In this document: in pieces, positions 32,029 through 44,421 of the stretch
How positions within the stretch are numbered: the stretch's first letter is position 1
How the letters are laid out: every line of letters starts with the position of its first letter
Source of the DNA: Plenodomus lindquistii
Lineage: Eukaryota > Ascomycota > Dothideomycetes > Pleosporales > Leptosphaeriaceae
DNA length: 64,000 bases
Reading direction: 5' to 3'
Assembly: GCA_025504975.1 (NCBI GenBank)
Contig: JANUWI010000008.1
Span: forward strand, 1,302,001-1,366,000
Notes under the pieces: model-generated
What the model was told of the DNA's origin: nothing
Databases searched by the model: none
What the model saw: only the letters and a program-made list of their open reading frames with translations
Program-made: the position numbers and the translations under genes

Positions 32029-35000
32029 CCCAGCCCCTCCAAGTTCACTCGCCCACCAACATCAACAACACATTGCCCTTCCTCAGCCTGGCATCAAGTT
32101 GCCGTCATAGACCTCGCTCTTGCCACTATCCTCGTACCAGCATTGACGTCTCCAAACACGACACAGCGTCTTGGTGGTGGGCTTGCGCTGAGGCAGCTTC
32201 CGGAGCTCTCAGTCTATTACCATCCTCGCTTGACCAGTCAGAGGCTACTGAAGGCCTTGAGGCGGATCCTGGAGACTATCGGAACCTCAGCGACAGCTTC
32301 AGCACACTCTCCTGAGCCTGTCACCGCCGCCGTCGCTGTGGTAGCTATCGCAATCTCCATCTCCACCATTGCTAGAGCCGTGAGCAATCCGCACCACCAA
32401 CACCTGGCTCGACATCGGTACCCAGGTCTTCCAAGTGCTCTCAGTAAGTCGCTCGCTCCAGCGTCCCTAGAGCCATAGGCTTGCAGCCGACATCGTGCTG
32501 ACTTTGCCTCCAGCCGCCTCATTCGGTACCTCCGCGGGGTAGCACAAGAACTGCATGCTTACGAGAGCCTTTACGCAAATTTCCGAGCGTGCAAAGCACG
32601 ATCATCGGCACTCTGTGGGTTTCCGACACCCATGGCATCATTCGCACACTCGTACACACGCCCCGGCGTCGACCTACCCTATGCCCCTCTGTCACTCGGG
32701 TGAGTATGAAGAAGGCTCCCCGAGACCTTTTCTTCGATACGACATTCGCCTAGACATATAACGTGCGACACACGAGTGTGCGCCGGAGATTGCACGCCCT
32801 GGATGGCGAAGAATGGTCGGAAGGTCATACCACAAACATCGTCGCTGTGCCCACGTAGGCGAGCGATCGGCTGTACAGGAGGGCTGTCGCAGGTACATGT
32901 CTATGACTTGGCAGGTGGATCAGCCCCGCCAGGGGCGGTGTTTGGTCGTTGGGCTGGGCAACGATATGACATAGTCGTGCTCAGCAGAGTCGTCGATTTT
33001 TCGTCTCTTACATCGCCAATACCAAGACAATGGAGGAGGACCCTTCGGTTCTGCTCTCGACGGGGATAAACCTCAAGCAAACTCTCTTCGCCCCACACCA
33101 ACATCGATTCCAGCTGTCTCATCGACACCTTGGCGACCATTGTCCTGACGCTTACTCTCATTTCGAGTCCCTCTGCGACATCCTTGGATTCATCCAACGA
33201 ATCGTATGGCATGCGGCTTGAGGTTTGCAGTCTGCGACTTTGTACTAACGGCACATTGACGCTGGAAGCGAAGTATGAACATTATCGGTTAGTCGACCCA
33301 ATTCCTTCGTTCGACAAATTGTCAACATCCCATCTCTTTCGTCGCCTTTCGTCATCCTCTCGACTTCCATGTCACTCCGTCATTCGAGTTCGACATGTCG
33401 TTTTCTCTTCCGACAGCGACGAAGACGACAATGATGACGACTTCATACTTCCGCGACTCGTCTCATAGCTCCTGCGCATCTCCGCCTCTTACGATGCTCA
33501 CATGGCTCTCTTACTGATACCAGCAAGGTTACATTGGGGTGGCTGGATACTGCTGTTGTGGAAAGATCGATGCTCACGAACGGTCTCTCTTTAGGCATGG
33601 GGCGCGCTTAGATGAGCAAGCCATGCCAGCGGCTGGGGAGGCCCGGAGTAGCACCATCCGTGTAACTTCAGCTTTTCGTCCGGGCCCAATGACACGTCGG
33701 CTGTTGGGTAGGAGCCATGCTGAGTGTCGTGATGAGGTGGTGTTTGTGTTGAGCTTCGAGCGAGTTGATCGATGCTTGGTGGGGGGATGTGATGTGGTGT
33801 ATGGGCTGTGGGAGCCTGCGAGGTTTGACGATGCCACACTTTCTTGGATCATGTCTCTTTGTCGACACATGTTCGAAACACGATGACATCCTTTGTATCG
33901 GTCGCTCTCGATGAGACGCCGTTATAGGGTGCGACTAACAACACACGACTTCCGAAGCTCTGAAAGCTTGATACCGAGTTTTGAGGAGCGTTGTCTCCAA
34001 GCTCACTTTTATCCGGCATCTCCATTGATGTTCTGATACGACACCGACTAACACCGTAATGCTGCGGACGAAAGCACTAAACCAGGTGATTTCGAGATTC
34101 TTCTCGTGGGTCGGTGGTTGCTGGACAGGACATGTTGAAGTGTTGTCTGCCGAAGTGGCCCGGTGAGTCTCGCCTCTGTTTCCGTTGATGTCGCATGCTA
34201 ATCTTCTAAGATAAGTGTAGTAGTAGCATCCAGTCGAAATGCCTCCGGTGAGCCAGGTGCGTAGTGGTCGTCATTCGTTGTTGTTGACATTTGCAGTCGT
34301 CGCCCCTTTCTTACAAGGTCGAAGATCGTTCTTGCTTCCGTCGAGCGTCGACAAGCGCATCGCAGACTGTGTCAAAGTTTGCAAGGAGTGTCCACAGCGA
34401 CAAGTCGCCCAGCAACTCAGATTACCGCTGCTCATACCCGACTGCGGACACAGCCAGGCATAAGCCCTATGGGTTTGTTCAGTTCGCTGTCGCCTTGCTC
34501 TCCGTCTCTTTCGTTCTTTCCACTCGTCCCCCTTCCCGCCGTCCTCTCAGTTCTCTTCGATCCCCGGCGCATTCCCTCTTGACGTCAAAGCCTATGGCGA
34601 AAAGCCCCGTCGAACTCTCTTCCTCAACCACAACACTTGTCCTCACAGCACATCGTCTTTTTCTCATCTCTTTGTTTCCGCCCCACCATTTCAATCGACG
34701 TATTAGCACCTGCACATCTTGGGCAACGCCGATGGCGACCCGGTCATCTTTATTCCGATCATCTTCCTCTCTCAAGGTATCCAGTCTAGCGTTCGATTGC
34801 CTTGATTCCGTTTTCTTCTGCACCACCGTTCTGGTCACACCGACATCCCCCTTGGAAGTTTGCTTTTCGCGCCCCGTAGTTTATCCTGTCCTTTTCCTCT
34901 TTCTTTCGAATTTTTCTTCTTCTCGCCTTCATGGCCATCAAGTTCGTACGCTCGACTATGTTGGTCGCACTCTCGTATCCTTTCTGGCTGATAACATTGC

Positions 35001-38000
35001 AAAAGTTGTGGCTTTGTCGCAATCTTCAGAATAATGGGGCCTTACCACAGTCCTGGGCAGCGATGATGACTGTCATGCTTCACACCAGGACCCCCGCGGT
35101 GTTCAGAATGGCTTCTTCTTGGTGTCATTTACGATCCGACGTCCCATCCGCTCGCAGTACAGATGAAGCTTACACGAGGGCGATGTGCTAGCCACTTCTT
35201 CCGGAAATGTCGCAAGTCCTGACGAGCTTCAAGCAATGCGAGAATTTGTCGAAGCCTCGGACGCGGCGAGATGCTCTTGGGGCCGATGTTGCCATACCGA
35301 GATGACAAAAGTGTCCCGTCGTTCAACGTCTCCGAAAATCACTTGACTGATATCGTCGCCATCGCAGTGCATGGTCTTCCATCCATACACAATCAGGCGA
35401 AGGGTTCATCCTCCGCAGACTGAGGGATCACGGGCATCCGGTGCGCTGTCTGCTTTCGTTCCTTGATCTGACGAATTATAAGTGCCATCTCAATACCTGC
35501 TCATATAGGCATCCCTCCTGGTCCGGGCAGCGCCATCGCCACCCGTCATGCTCCAGCAGGCCCATTTGCGTTCAGATCGTGTTCTTGTTTAAGCATCTCC
35601 TGTTGTCATGTTGTTGTCCTCTTCCTCGTTTCATGTCGTTCGTCCTGCACAGCATCACCGCGATTGGCGATACAAAAATGTTTTTCCCGCGATGTTTTGC
35701 TCCCAATACCACCGGTATATCGAGAGATGCTCCATCGTTGCCCGCTCTTTCCACGCGATTTTGTCGTCTGCCCCTATCCAATGCACCTTTCTGGCCAACG
35801 CCAATGGCGGTCCGCGTAATCAGATCCTTCTCTACTTTCAATTCTGCGTTCCAGAATCTTGCAATGGTCGTCAATTTTCGCTTCTTGTCGTCTTTCCTTG
35901 TACCGGCTTGATCGAAGTCCCACGTTAGCGTGGCGTGCCATCCATGGCGTACACTCAGGTCGGAGAGGCACATCAGTCTCAAACGCAGATGCCACTCTCG
36001 ATGTTCGACGCAAAGCCGGAGTGGATGTCAAATTTGGCGAAGCGCATTGGCCAAGCTACTAGAGTCTGAAGAGGGTAGGATCACAAACACCCTGCGGCTG
36101 CGGGCTACCGAAATGAGACAACCGGCGGAAAGTACGCGATGGAAGGAGATCCAATACACACACAGCCATGACGATTATCGCCCCAGAGGGACTTGCTGGA
36201 ACCTGAGCTCGATGGAACGTACGATGTGTCTCAGAATCAAGACACACATCCTCGTATTGAGCGCCGCTGTCAAGCTTAGCCAGTGGTGGGTATGTTGCAT
36301 CCCAATCCCAGACAAGGCTCTCGTTCGTCATTGTGAGCCCACCGTTGCGGCTTTGGATCAGCCAGGAAGTCACAAGTTTCTCATACCGCTCACGTGCCTG
36401 GCGGGTGTACAGGGTCTGGTTCGTGCCCATCTCTCATCATAGTTCGAGGGAACGAGCGAGAGGCGATCCTACCCAGGTGGAAGTGGTCTCCAAGACCTTC
36501 AAGCCTATGCGACTCATTCCGGAGAGCTGGAAGAGGGAAATGCTCCATCCCAACAATGCGCCCCATTGTTTGCAGTGGAATGCATGACGCAAAGGTCACA
36601 TTGTTGAGTTGAGCGGCGCCCTTGCCGCAGATCTTCGCTTCCTTGGAGTCTCTTGGTGGCAAAGTTGCGAAGCCATCCACTCTTCGTCTTGAGACTGACC
36701 ACACTCTCTTCTGCAACATAACGAAGTGACATGAGTCTCATGATGGCAGCCGCGCTGACACCCTCGCTCCGACACCAAGGGCTGGGGCCATGCGTGTCTC
36801 CGCTGCGTCTTCTACTGCCCGTTGGTGTGGCAAAATTGGCTTCCCCAATGGCGCTTCGCTGGTTGACTATGTGGACGACCGCGGATCCGTCGCTCTCTGT
36901 GACAGCGCGTTCAGCTTCATATTCGTCTTGAACGTTTGGGCGTTATGGCTGTGGCCTCGGTGGCTTCAGCAGCGCAGGGTTCGTTCTCGCGGCTGACGTC
37001 GCAACAAGAAGTGCAAGAAGCCGACTTTGGTCTCGCCTCAGTCGCTTGGGAAGATCTTCCACTTGCTTGTGGTTCAAGAAGAACTGTTCGACATCTCGAA
37101 GGTGACTTATCCAGCAACTGGGGCTATCACTGCGGCCAGCGTAAGCACAAGGACAAGATATTGTGAACATTGTGCCCAACGCTGGTGCTGCACTTGGCTC
37201 TGGTGTCCGCCAACGCTAAAGATCGAAGGCGGATATCAGTGGCAAGAAATATATCGAGTGCGATGCTGCCAGCTTGCTGAAACACTTGGTGGGATTCCTA
37301 CTTCTCGAGGTTGTTGGTGAACAGTGTTGGGCCTCACGGTTCCCTTCCAAAGTCTTGTCAACAATTCATCACGTGGCCATGTCGCTTTTTGACAACAAGC
37401 TGAGCTTGGACTTCTGCTGCGATGCAAGAAGATGGCCGTGCCAGGCTGGTGGGGATACATCTTTCCATGTCGTTCCCTGTACTTGAGATCTTGAACGAGG
37501 AGGCTTTGTGGCGCGCAGTGGTCTTGGTCCGTTCCGAGAGAGTAGGCGTGCGATTCTCGATGGCGCAGTGCCTGAGTAGTTGACTTCAAGTCAGTCGAAG
37601 GTTGGCTTTGTGTACGCGCCGGCCATATTTTCGAGGATTCGATTTCGAATCTAGCCATGGCCTTGGGCCGCAGGGAAAGTCAGCGCATTGCTCGAAGCCT
37701 GCTGAGGCCTGGGGTACTGCCTTTGGCTGTCTTGGACGGCGCTCAGTCTCAACCATTGGAAGCACAGTCTGCGTATCGTTGTATGTGTCCGCCGGTAGCA
37801 GCATTCCTTGTCTAATATCTCCTTCGTTCCGAGGCGGCTGACTGAGCGCTTTCGAGGCTGAGGCCAACCATGAGAATGGACAGCGAAGGTTGGTTTGCCT
37901 CTACTATCTACAGCACAGCATTTGCGCGCCTCTCATTGGGTCTGGCGTAGGCCGCTGTTATACGCCGGTGTCTGCCTCGAAGCACCGAGGGCTGGAGGGC

Positions 38001-40417
38001 ACTGCCTAGGTGGAGCGCTTGTTGCCGGAGCGCAGAGCGAGCTAAGGCGTGAGAACTGGTCGTTGACACTGTGAAATCACATTGGCAGCGCCGTTGCGAC
38101 ATTGGTCTACACGTTGTAAGTGAGTCTTCATCTGCGCCAATACGTGATGGCGCAGAAGTTCGTGGTCCTGGGGCAGGCTGTAATTACCTGGGGTGGGCCT
38201 ATAGCAGGCTTGCGCAAAGCAATGCCGTGGATTGAAGGCGCACGATTTCCACTTGGTGCGCCTGCTCGCTAGATCCCGACAATACACGCGCTCCAATGTG
38301 TTCACGATGTCCCTCGGTAGCCTGGTGTAAGGGTGTTCTTAGGCAGGTGACCCAGCTCACTGAACCGACCAGCGCCCAACTCTCTAGTTGCGCATGTCCT
38401 CCTTCGGCCAGCTCGTTCAACGCCTTGCGGTGATGAAGAAGCTTCCGCATTATGTGTATCCTCTGGCCTCTCCACCGTTCGGCTCGAAGCTGCGATACAG
38501 GCGGAGGGCCAGGTTCCAAAGCTATCGGCACCTCTGACCCAGCGCGTCGTCGCAGCCGATCTCGTCATGTCCTTGGTATCCCCAGTATGATATTTCCTCC
38601 TCGTGCTCGCTATTCGACCGGCCGTGGGGCGCATCGGTGCACCGCGAAGGAGGGGAGGATTGAGGGCGGGATTGAGGGCGGGGATCGAGGAGGGAAGGTT
38701 TCGCTCGGTGCGTGTACTGCCATCATCCTGCTCCCAGTCAGCACACCAGACCAAGTGCGCAAGAACCTGCTCACCGCGCTGAATGCTCAAAGCTGCTTGC
38801 CATCTCATTGTGAGTCCTCACACCCGCTTCTACTTATCCTGCGCGTGCTCCCAGCGCATCGAGGGCAAGGGGCCAATGACGGCTCCAGATCCTCCTATTC
38901 AATGCCTCTGATCCAGCGCAGTGACGCAACTGACCGCTTTGTATGCCCCCTTTTTTCCATCTCCCAATCAGCCGCCTCGATCGATCGTAGTGGTGCAGCA
39001 CGCTTTAGGAGTGAGGAAGACCTGCGCCTCGATTCCATCTGCCCAAGTCCTTTAAATGCGCGCATAATATTATTCCAATATGGCGCTGTGAGGTAACTCA
39101 CCAGCTTCCCACTTTTTCGTATTGCAATAGTATCCAGATTTGTGGTGGTGGTTGGCTTGCGTGTGGCGGTGGTGGGGGAATCTTATGGAGAGGGCGCGAG
39201 ACTGCGGAGAATGGTCAGAGTGGAGGGGTGTGGAGTCAGAAGTCGAATACCACACCCCGAATCGCGACGGCGAGTAGCGGCAGCCACAAGACTTCTCGCG
39301 TCCTAATAGCGCTTTGGAATGATGTTGGGATACTTGGAAGTGCTGCGCAGGAGGCCTTGGACCCGTCAAGGCTATCCCTGGGCTTGCTGAGGTCGATGGG
39401 CAGCCTTGCGGTACATTGTGACGCACCTTGCAGCCATCTCTCTAATCAGAGGTATGGGGCTCCATCCAGTCGCAAGACACCTAAGCCACGGGACTCGAGA
39501 GCGCAGTCTTATTATGGACTGGGAGAGGGGCGTGCTCTCTACCAGAGTCAGCTTAAGATCAGGTTTGTCCGGTGCTGGAATTCATCCTCTGGAGGCGTAG
39601 GCCTGCAGTTGAGGCAGCAACATGAATGTGGCAAGATGAGAACATGGCGAAATCTCTGAGAAGAGCAAAGAAACACGGCGCCATTTCGCAGCATCATGTT
39701 CCCTGCCTGTCTCAACACGCAATGCGCAGCCAATCCGTGGAACTGAACATCTACAATGTTTCGCACACGCGCTGGAAGGTCAGGGAGTTGAGTCACTTCA
39801 AGGCCAACATGAGCTTTACGGCTTGTCACTGTGTACCGTACAAGAGGCCCAGTCTTCCTGCAGCTCATTGTGGGAACTTACCGAGAGGCCTCTAAGGAAT
39901 CCGCATCGCCCTGCTCACCGCCCAAGACATTGTGACCATTGTAACTGCCTGCTATTGCGACGCATAAAGCCTCCACCAAAGCAAGACAGTAAATTGCTCA
40001 AGCAGTCCAAGTGATGTAAGACTTTCAGCAATGTTGAGATCGCAAGTAGCACGGCGCGGATCGAGAGATCGAAGCAGCGCAGCTCTTTGGCCCACCCAGC
40101 CTCAAGTCTTTGCTCTATGAAACCGACATCCCATAGGGCCTACAGGGCATACAAACCAAGCTTGGAACCTCTGTATTTAGCCTAATAGAGGGCCAATTGT
40201 CACCTCATTGCCCAGAGGCACGAACACGAAGTCGCAGCCCAAGACATACATGAACAATTCAGGTGTAAGGAGATCGCAGTGAGTCCGGGCAACATGTACC
40301 TCAAATATATATATGCATGCATATCAAACAACTAACCAAGTCACTCAGTCACTCGCATGGATAGAACACAATCACGAGCAAAGGCAGGAGCAAAGAGGCA
40401 TGTTGTGTGACAGACTT
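32029..40417. other. 8.4 kb without a supportable gene
   Basis: Many 60-250-codon frames overlap on both strands, none with a recognised domain, a clean start plus splice series, or a signal peptide. Those with the best composition are minus 32901-33254, minus 34479-34838, minus 35572-35982, minus 36059-36430, minus 37586-37867 and minus 38199-38531. Two of them (34479 and 35572) share a short VAIGVAQD/TAIGVGQK-like segment. CT-rich runs are common around 34.5-35.0 kb and 35.5-35.9 kb. The stretch could hold lineage-specific genes with many introns or decayed sequence; I cannot decide. Confidence 0.35.
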
Positions 40418-41410
40418 TCATTTGAGTCTATTGCATGACCCATGGCAGCAAAGCAACTCGATATACCCCAAAGTTGTCCCAAAGACCAACAACCATCCAA
40501 AAGTTGAGAACCGTCGCGTGTACCTTAGCTGGACCATGATGTTGTCGAAGTTGAGGTCCAGAAATTCTGAACGATGTTAGTCAACATTCAAAGTGGTCAG
40601 AAGCTCATACATACCAATTCCAGTCACCTGGGAGAGGGCGGTTCTTGCTGGGCGGGAAGGGCGTGATAATCTCGGCAGCGCGAGAGGATTCGGATCGCTC
40701 AAGCTCATCCACTTGAACCCGCCAGGTCCTTCACGGTTGACAGTAGGCGCAATTGTCTTGATGCACACCGCAGGTCAAAGGTGCGCGAATGTTGCAAGTA
40801 GGGTGGCAACCTTTTTGACCTGCGGTGCGCGAATGTTGCAAGTAGGGTGGCAGCCTGTCCCACGCACCACTGACCGAGGCCGCCGAGGCCCTGCAAATGG
40901 AGCGCTGGGGCTACTGACAGTCGGTGATAGTGGAGCGTGGGAAGGCTGCCGACCTGGCGGGGAAGTTCGCAGCGCCTGGATGGATTCTCGCCGGCGGCCG
41001 GTGTATGGCACATCCACCCAGGCGCTGGGAACCGTGCCGTCTTCCCAAGGGACCAGCCCTGTACAAGTTAGTAAAGTTGCTTGCCAATGATTGAGGTGGC
41101 GGGAGACTGACCTGACGAAGGGGAAGACGGCGTTGGTGGCAGGCCCACCGATCTAGGAAGAGCGCTACAAAGGTTAGCGTTGAAAACAGCTTGAGAGCAC
41201 ACGGTGCTTACATCGTAGTGAGGGCCTGCCACCGTTGGCAAGTCGCAACCACCCAGGGGACCAGCCCTGTTGATGTCAGTAATGGTGTCAGACGCGACAA
41301 TGAGTATCCTACCTCTGGATGGTGCGCCTGCCTAACCAAAGATACCTGGAGGTTGTTCTAGACCCATAACTCTTAGGCCCCGCAAGGGCAAAAGATTTCG
41401 AGGAGAGCAT
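40418..41410 (-). CDS. Spliced gene of unknown function, 5' end unresolved
   Basis: Five well-formed introns are visible: 41267-41312, 41153-41211, 41059-41111, 40757-40819 and 40567-40614, most with CTAAC or CTGAC branches. Read through exons 2-6 one frame stays open: GLVPWVVATCQRWQALTT, SVGLPPTPSSPSSGLVPWED, GTVPSAWVDVPYTGRRRES, TIAPTVNREGPGGFKWMSLS, FLDLNFDNIMVQLR, then a hydrophobic end FGWLLVFGTTLGYIELL. Exon 1 from the ATG at 41410 (MLSSKSFALAGPKSYGSRTT) joins in a different frame that stops in exon 4, so either exon 1 is wrong or the gene is broken. A TATA-like ATAAATA lies near 41445. Intron 4 contains a repeat (see 40767). No family is recognised. Confidence 0.5.
40767..40852. repeat. 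29-bp direct repeat with an inverted repeat around the first copy
   Basis: GGTGCGCGAATGTTGCAAGT...GGTGGCA is present twice, at 40780-40808 and 40824-40852, without mismatch. The first copy is flanked by ACCGCAGGTCAAA (40767-40779) and its exact reverse complement (40814-40826). The first copy and the left arm fall within the proposed intron 40757-40819; the right arm crosses the intron boundary and the second copy is in the upstream exon. Confidence 0.85.
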
Positions 41411-42037
41411 GTAGGAAAGAAGAAGGTGAGGGGGGCAGAGAGCTCTATTTATGTGTGGGCCCGGGGGCTCGCTACGGCGCTCGGGCCGGCAAAGTTCCTG
41501 AGGCAAGTGCAGATAAGGAGACTCACGGTGACCATGAGACAGAGAGTCACCGACAAAGTGAAGTGGGTAAATCAAGGTGGACTGACGCTGACTGGAAAGG
41601 GACAATGAGCTTCTAGCGTAGGCACAGCATGCAAGCCGACCACACCGGTTAGTTGAAACGAGACGAATTTCTCGTCAATTACAATATCGACGGCCACCTT
41701 CCAGATCCAGATCTAAAGATCTATAGACTTAAAAGATGCTAGGAGAAAGAAAAAACTGTGAGACCTTTGCGCGAAGGTAGGAATTAAATGCATAGGCGAT
41801 AGACGGACCTTACCTGCTGCGGAGGTGAGTCAAGACTTACTCGGCTTGCAAAAAGAAGCAACTTTTTGAGGAATGCGTCACGTTGCAGTGGTAATTCTCT
41901 TTTTGCATGCATGCTAGGCTGGATAGTAACAATGCTCATATATATGCTTGACTTGTGCTTGAAGTATATGCTCAAATCACATCATTGATTCAGAACCAGT
42001 GTTGCTGCTCCTCGAGTAAGAGCGGGAAGGAGGGAGC
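41411..42037. other. Intergenic
   Basis: Promoter side of the spliced gene; no other gene seen. It contains ATATAT tracts near 41938-41945. Confidence 0.35.
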
Positions 42038-42053
42038 AAAAAAAAAAGCATCC

Positions 42054-42090
42054 AGACCCTTAACTCCTAATACCTAAGAGTTAAGGGTCT
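42054..42090 (-). ncRNA. Perfect 13-bp hairpin and T10 tract 3' of the tRNA-like gene
   Basis: Arms 42054-42066 (AGACCCTTAACTC) and 42078-42090 (GAGTTAAGGGTCT) are exact complements across an 11-nt loop. On the minus strand this hairpin begins 5 nt after the tRNA-like 3' end and is followed, six bases later, by ten T residues (A10 at 42038-42047 on the plus strand), a normal RNA polymerase III terminator. The hairpin would therefore be part of the same transcript. Confidence 0.5.
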
Positions 42091-42095
42091 AGAAT

Positions 42096-42162
42096 AGACC
42101 GAGCGAGAATCGAACTTCGCCCTGCCAGTCCAGCTGGAGTGCTACCACTACACCATCGGCCT
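42096..42162 (-). tRNA. tRNA-like sequence, shortened and probably not a standard tRNA
   Basis: On the minus strand a 7-bp acceptor pairs AGGCCGA with TCGGTCT (one G-T). The D-arm region TGGTGTAGTGGTAGCAC matches an A box. GTTCGATTC matches the B-box core. The T stem GCGA/TCGC has an extra A in its 5' side and the anticodon arm does not form a normal 7-nt loop with T at position 33, so no anticodon can be named. Total length is about 67 nt, short of a standard tRNA. Either a decayed tRNA, a tRNA-derived SINE head, or a Pol III small RNA promoter. Confidence 0.5.
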
Positions 42163-42731
42163 CGTATTTGTTTGATGAAATGACTCTCACGATTTCAGTA
42201 GATAAACGAGGACTAATCAATCACTCATGGATTGCGGTGATAAGACCATAATATGCAGAAATCTCGTAAGTTTGTTGCAACATTGCGGCCGCGTTGCGAT
42301 ATCGCAATCCTGTACTCCTTCACCCACAGCAACGCTATTCCAGCTTGGGACATGTTTACACACAAATTCAGCATGATCAACATCGTCGCTTCAGGAACTT
42401 TGTGTATACATATGGTCCCAGCCCGTTCAATATAGCACACATTACGAAGAGTTCACTCAGTACGTCGATAGTTCTCATCAAAATCAGCACAACGCACCAC
42501 AACTTGCCCAAGGATCCTCGTTCCAAGCGTGTAGCATTTACAAGGAGTCGAAAAAGACTCGTTCCTGCCGTGTGTGACTTTGATATCTCTTTGCTACATC
42601 ATGGCTGAGTTTGGAAGCTCACTACCAACAGCGCAGACTCAATAGTAATGTCACCGGATTGTGTCCATGGACAGTGCAGAAAATGGATTGATATGGAACA
42701 AAATGTAACGGACGCAGCTCGAACGTCTCCT
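42163..42731. other. Intergenic
   Basis: Nothing recognised between the tRNA-like gene and the 3' end of the next gene. Confidence 0.35.
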
Positions 42732-43790
42732 TCATCCAGCACAGACACTGTTACTCTTCCACAACGGCCCGAAGTGGGCGACAAGCTCTTCCATGGTCTC
42801 CTCCAGTCCTTGACCTTTCGAGTTGCACTCGACCATGAAGTGGTAGGCATCCTGCAAACTTGCCGCCCGCTCAGAAGACGCGTTGAGCATATAGAACCCT
42901 CCAGTCTCAACACCCAGAAGCTCCTGCATTGTGGCGGCCTCAGCGATACTTGCCAAAATCTTGTGGTACGTCTGGAACACAAGATCCGTCATCCTGATTT
43001 TGACTACGTAGACGACGCCGGGAATGAAGGGATCTTGTTCAACGATTGTCTGAAGTTCTCCGGCCATGCGCTCTTCAAAGAACTGTAGGTATAAGTTGTG
43101 GGCAGAGGCAGGGTGCGTACTGCAATCCTGGTTCTCTGGTTTTCGGACGAGGCAATGGTGGTACGCGAGGCGCAATGGGCCGAGGAGGATTTGGCGTTCC
43201 CTAGCCTGAGAACAAGTCAGTATGTGCGGAGACGATTCAAGCTCTTCAACACTTACATCTTCAGCCGGGCGGATCGCGCGCGTAGCAGACCTGCCGCCCA
43301 AAGTACCAACAGCGGCGGCGCTGATATTTGTAGTCGGGCGGCTTCCTGGAGCAACAGGGGGAGCAAGGGGAGTAGTAGGTTCGCGCATGGTGTTCTGATC
43401 ATCGGGAAGGTTTTCCTGTCTTGTCTGGTCGTAAGGACCGCGACCACCGTCTCTCCAGAAGCCAGTCTGAGCTGTCATTGGAGCGTAGGAACCTGCACGA
43501 AGTGCTGCGGCTTGTGCAAATGGCAATGTTATTCCAGGTCGATCAGTCAAAGCAGAAGCGCACGGAAGCTCGAAATCGTCTGCTGGGCTTCCAATCAGGG
43601 CGCGCGAAGTCGAAACACATGCTCGTGAATGGTCAGAATTACGAGCATCAGCGAAGCGGCTGCAAGCGTTGGAATGGAAACGTGCGTGAGCAGAATTTTG
43701 CGTCGCGATCGTGTTGGCTGACTGCGCCGACGGTGCTGTTGCTGAAGCGGTATTGGCGGCTTGTGCTGCTGATGTTGACTGTTCTGCCAT
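42732..43790 (-). CDS. Hypothetical protein with Ala/Ser/Pro-rich N-terminus
   Basis: Two exons, 43790-43257 and 43205-42732, give 335 aa. The 51-bp intron (GTAAGT donor, CTGAC branch, TTCTCAG acceptor) is in frame and stop-free, so the unspliced frame would add 17 residues; the splice signals are too good to ignore. Residues 1-175 are low-complexity. The C-terminal half (ARERQILLGPLRLAYHHCLV, FFEERMAGELQTIVEQDPFI, GVVYVVKIRMTDLVFQTYHK, QELLGVETGGFYMLN) looks like a folded helical domain. There is no signal peptide. The fold and role are not recognised. Confidence 0.62.
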   Translation of the reverse strand: MAEQSTSAAQAANTASATAPSAQSANTIATQNSAHARFHSNACSRFADARNSDHSRACVSTSRALIGSPADDFELPCASALTDRPGITLPFAQAAALRAGSYAPMTAQTGFWRDGGRGPYDQTRQENLPDDQNTMREPTTPLAPPVAPGSRPTTNISAAAVGTLGGRSATRAIRPAEDVSVEELESSPHILTCSQARERQILLGPLRLAYHHCLVRKPENQDCSTHPASAHNLYLQFFEERMAGELQTIVEQDPFIPGVVYVVKIRMTDLVFQTYHKILASIAEAATMQELLGVETGGFYMLNASSERAASLQDAYHFMVECNSKGQGLEETMEELVAHFGPLWKSNSVCAG

Positions 43791-44421
43791 GTCGTCGACT
43801 GTTGTGGCTTTAGCGGCTAGAGTATGTGGGAATGATACAGAGAGCAGAAATTTGGGAGGGAGCGTTATAATTGTCAGCGAGTGCAGTGGTGGCGAAAAAT
43901 ATAAGGTATCGTAAGCTTGCGGGTCAGCCGCTTAGTACCAGAGGCAACGCGGGCATGCGACCAAAGGACAGCGCCATGCACTTTCGCTCATGATACCGGC
44001 CATGCAGAAGGAAGGTAAAGCTTCGCATTCGCAGATGAAATATGACAGATGGTTTCAAGGGATTCTTAGTTTGCCTAGCAATGAAGAGGCTTTTGCGCAT
44101 GATCTTCCATCATGAGATGACCCAGCTGACCGTGCCTTCACTATCACCGACGCAATTGCTTTCGCACAAATTGTGACCAAAATTGCTTTAGTGCAGTCTC
44201 TCGCAGTCATATATGCAAAGTATCCAAACCTTGACTTCTCAATCGCGCATGTTACAAACTGCCGTCAAATCCACCGTCCATCCCTCGCACGCGCAACGCA
44301 GTCACGAAGACACCCTCCTCCACTATCGGCACTCTCTTCTCCTCGAGCGTCTCGCGAAGCAAATCTGCCAGCTCACTCATCACATTCGCTCGCCTACAAT
44401 TGGCGATCGAACCCCTCGCCA

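Noticed and set aside
34291..35034. 247-codon plus frame
   Set aside because: Dominated by Ser, Arg and Leu from CT-rich sequence, no domain, and overlapped by equally open minus frames.
43206..43256. 17-residue segment in the hypothetical protein at 42732-43790
   Set aside because: It has GTAAGT, CTGAC and CTCAG signals and is an in-frame intron.
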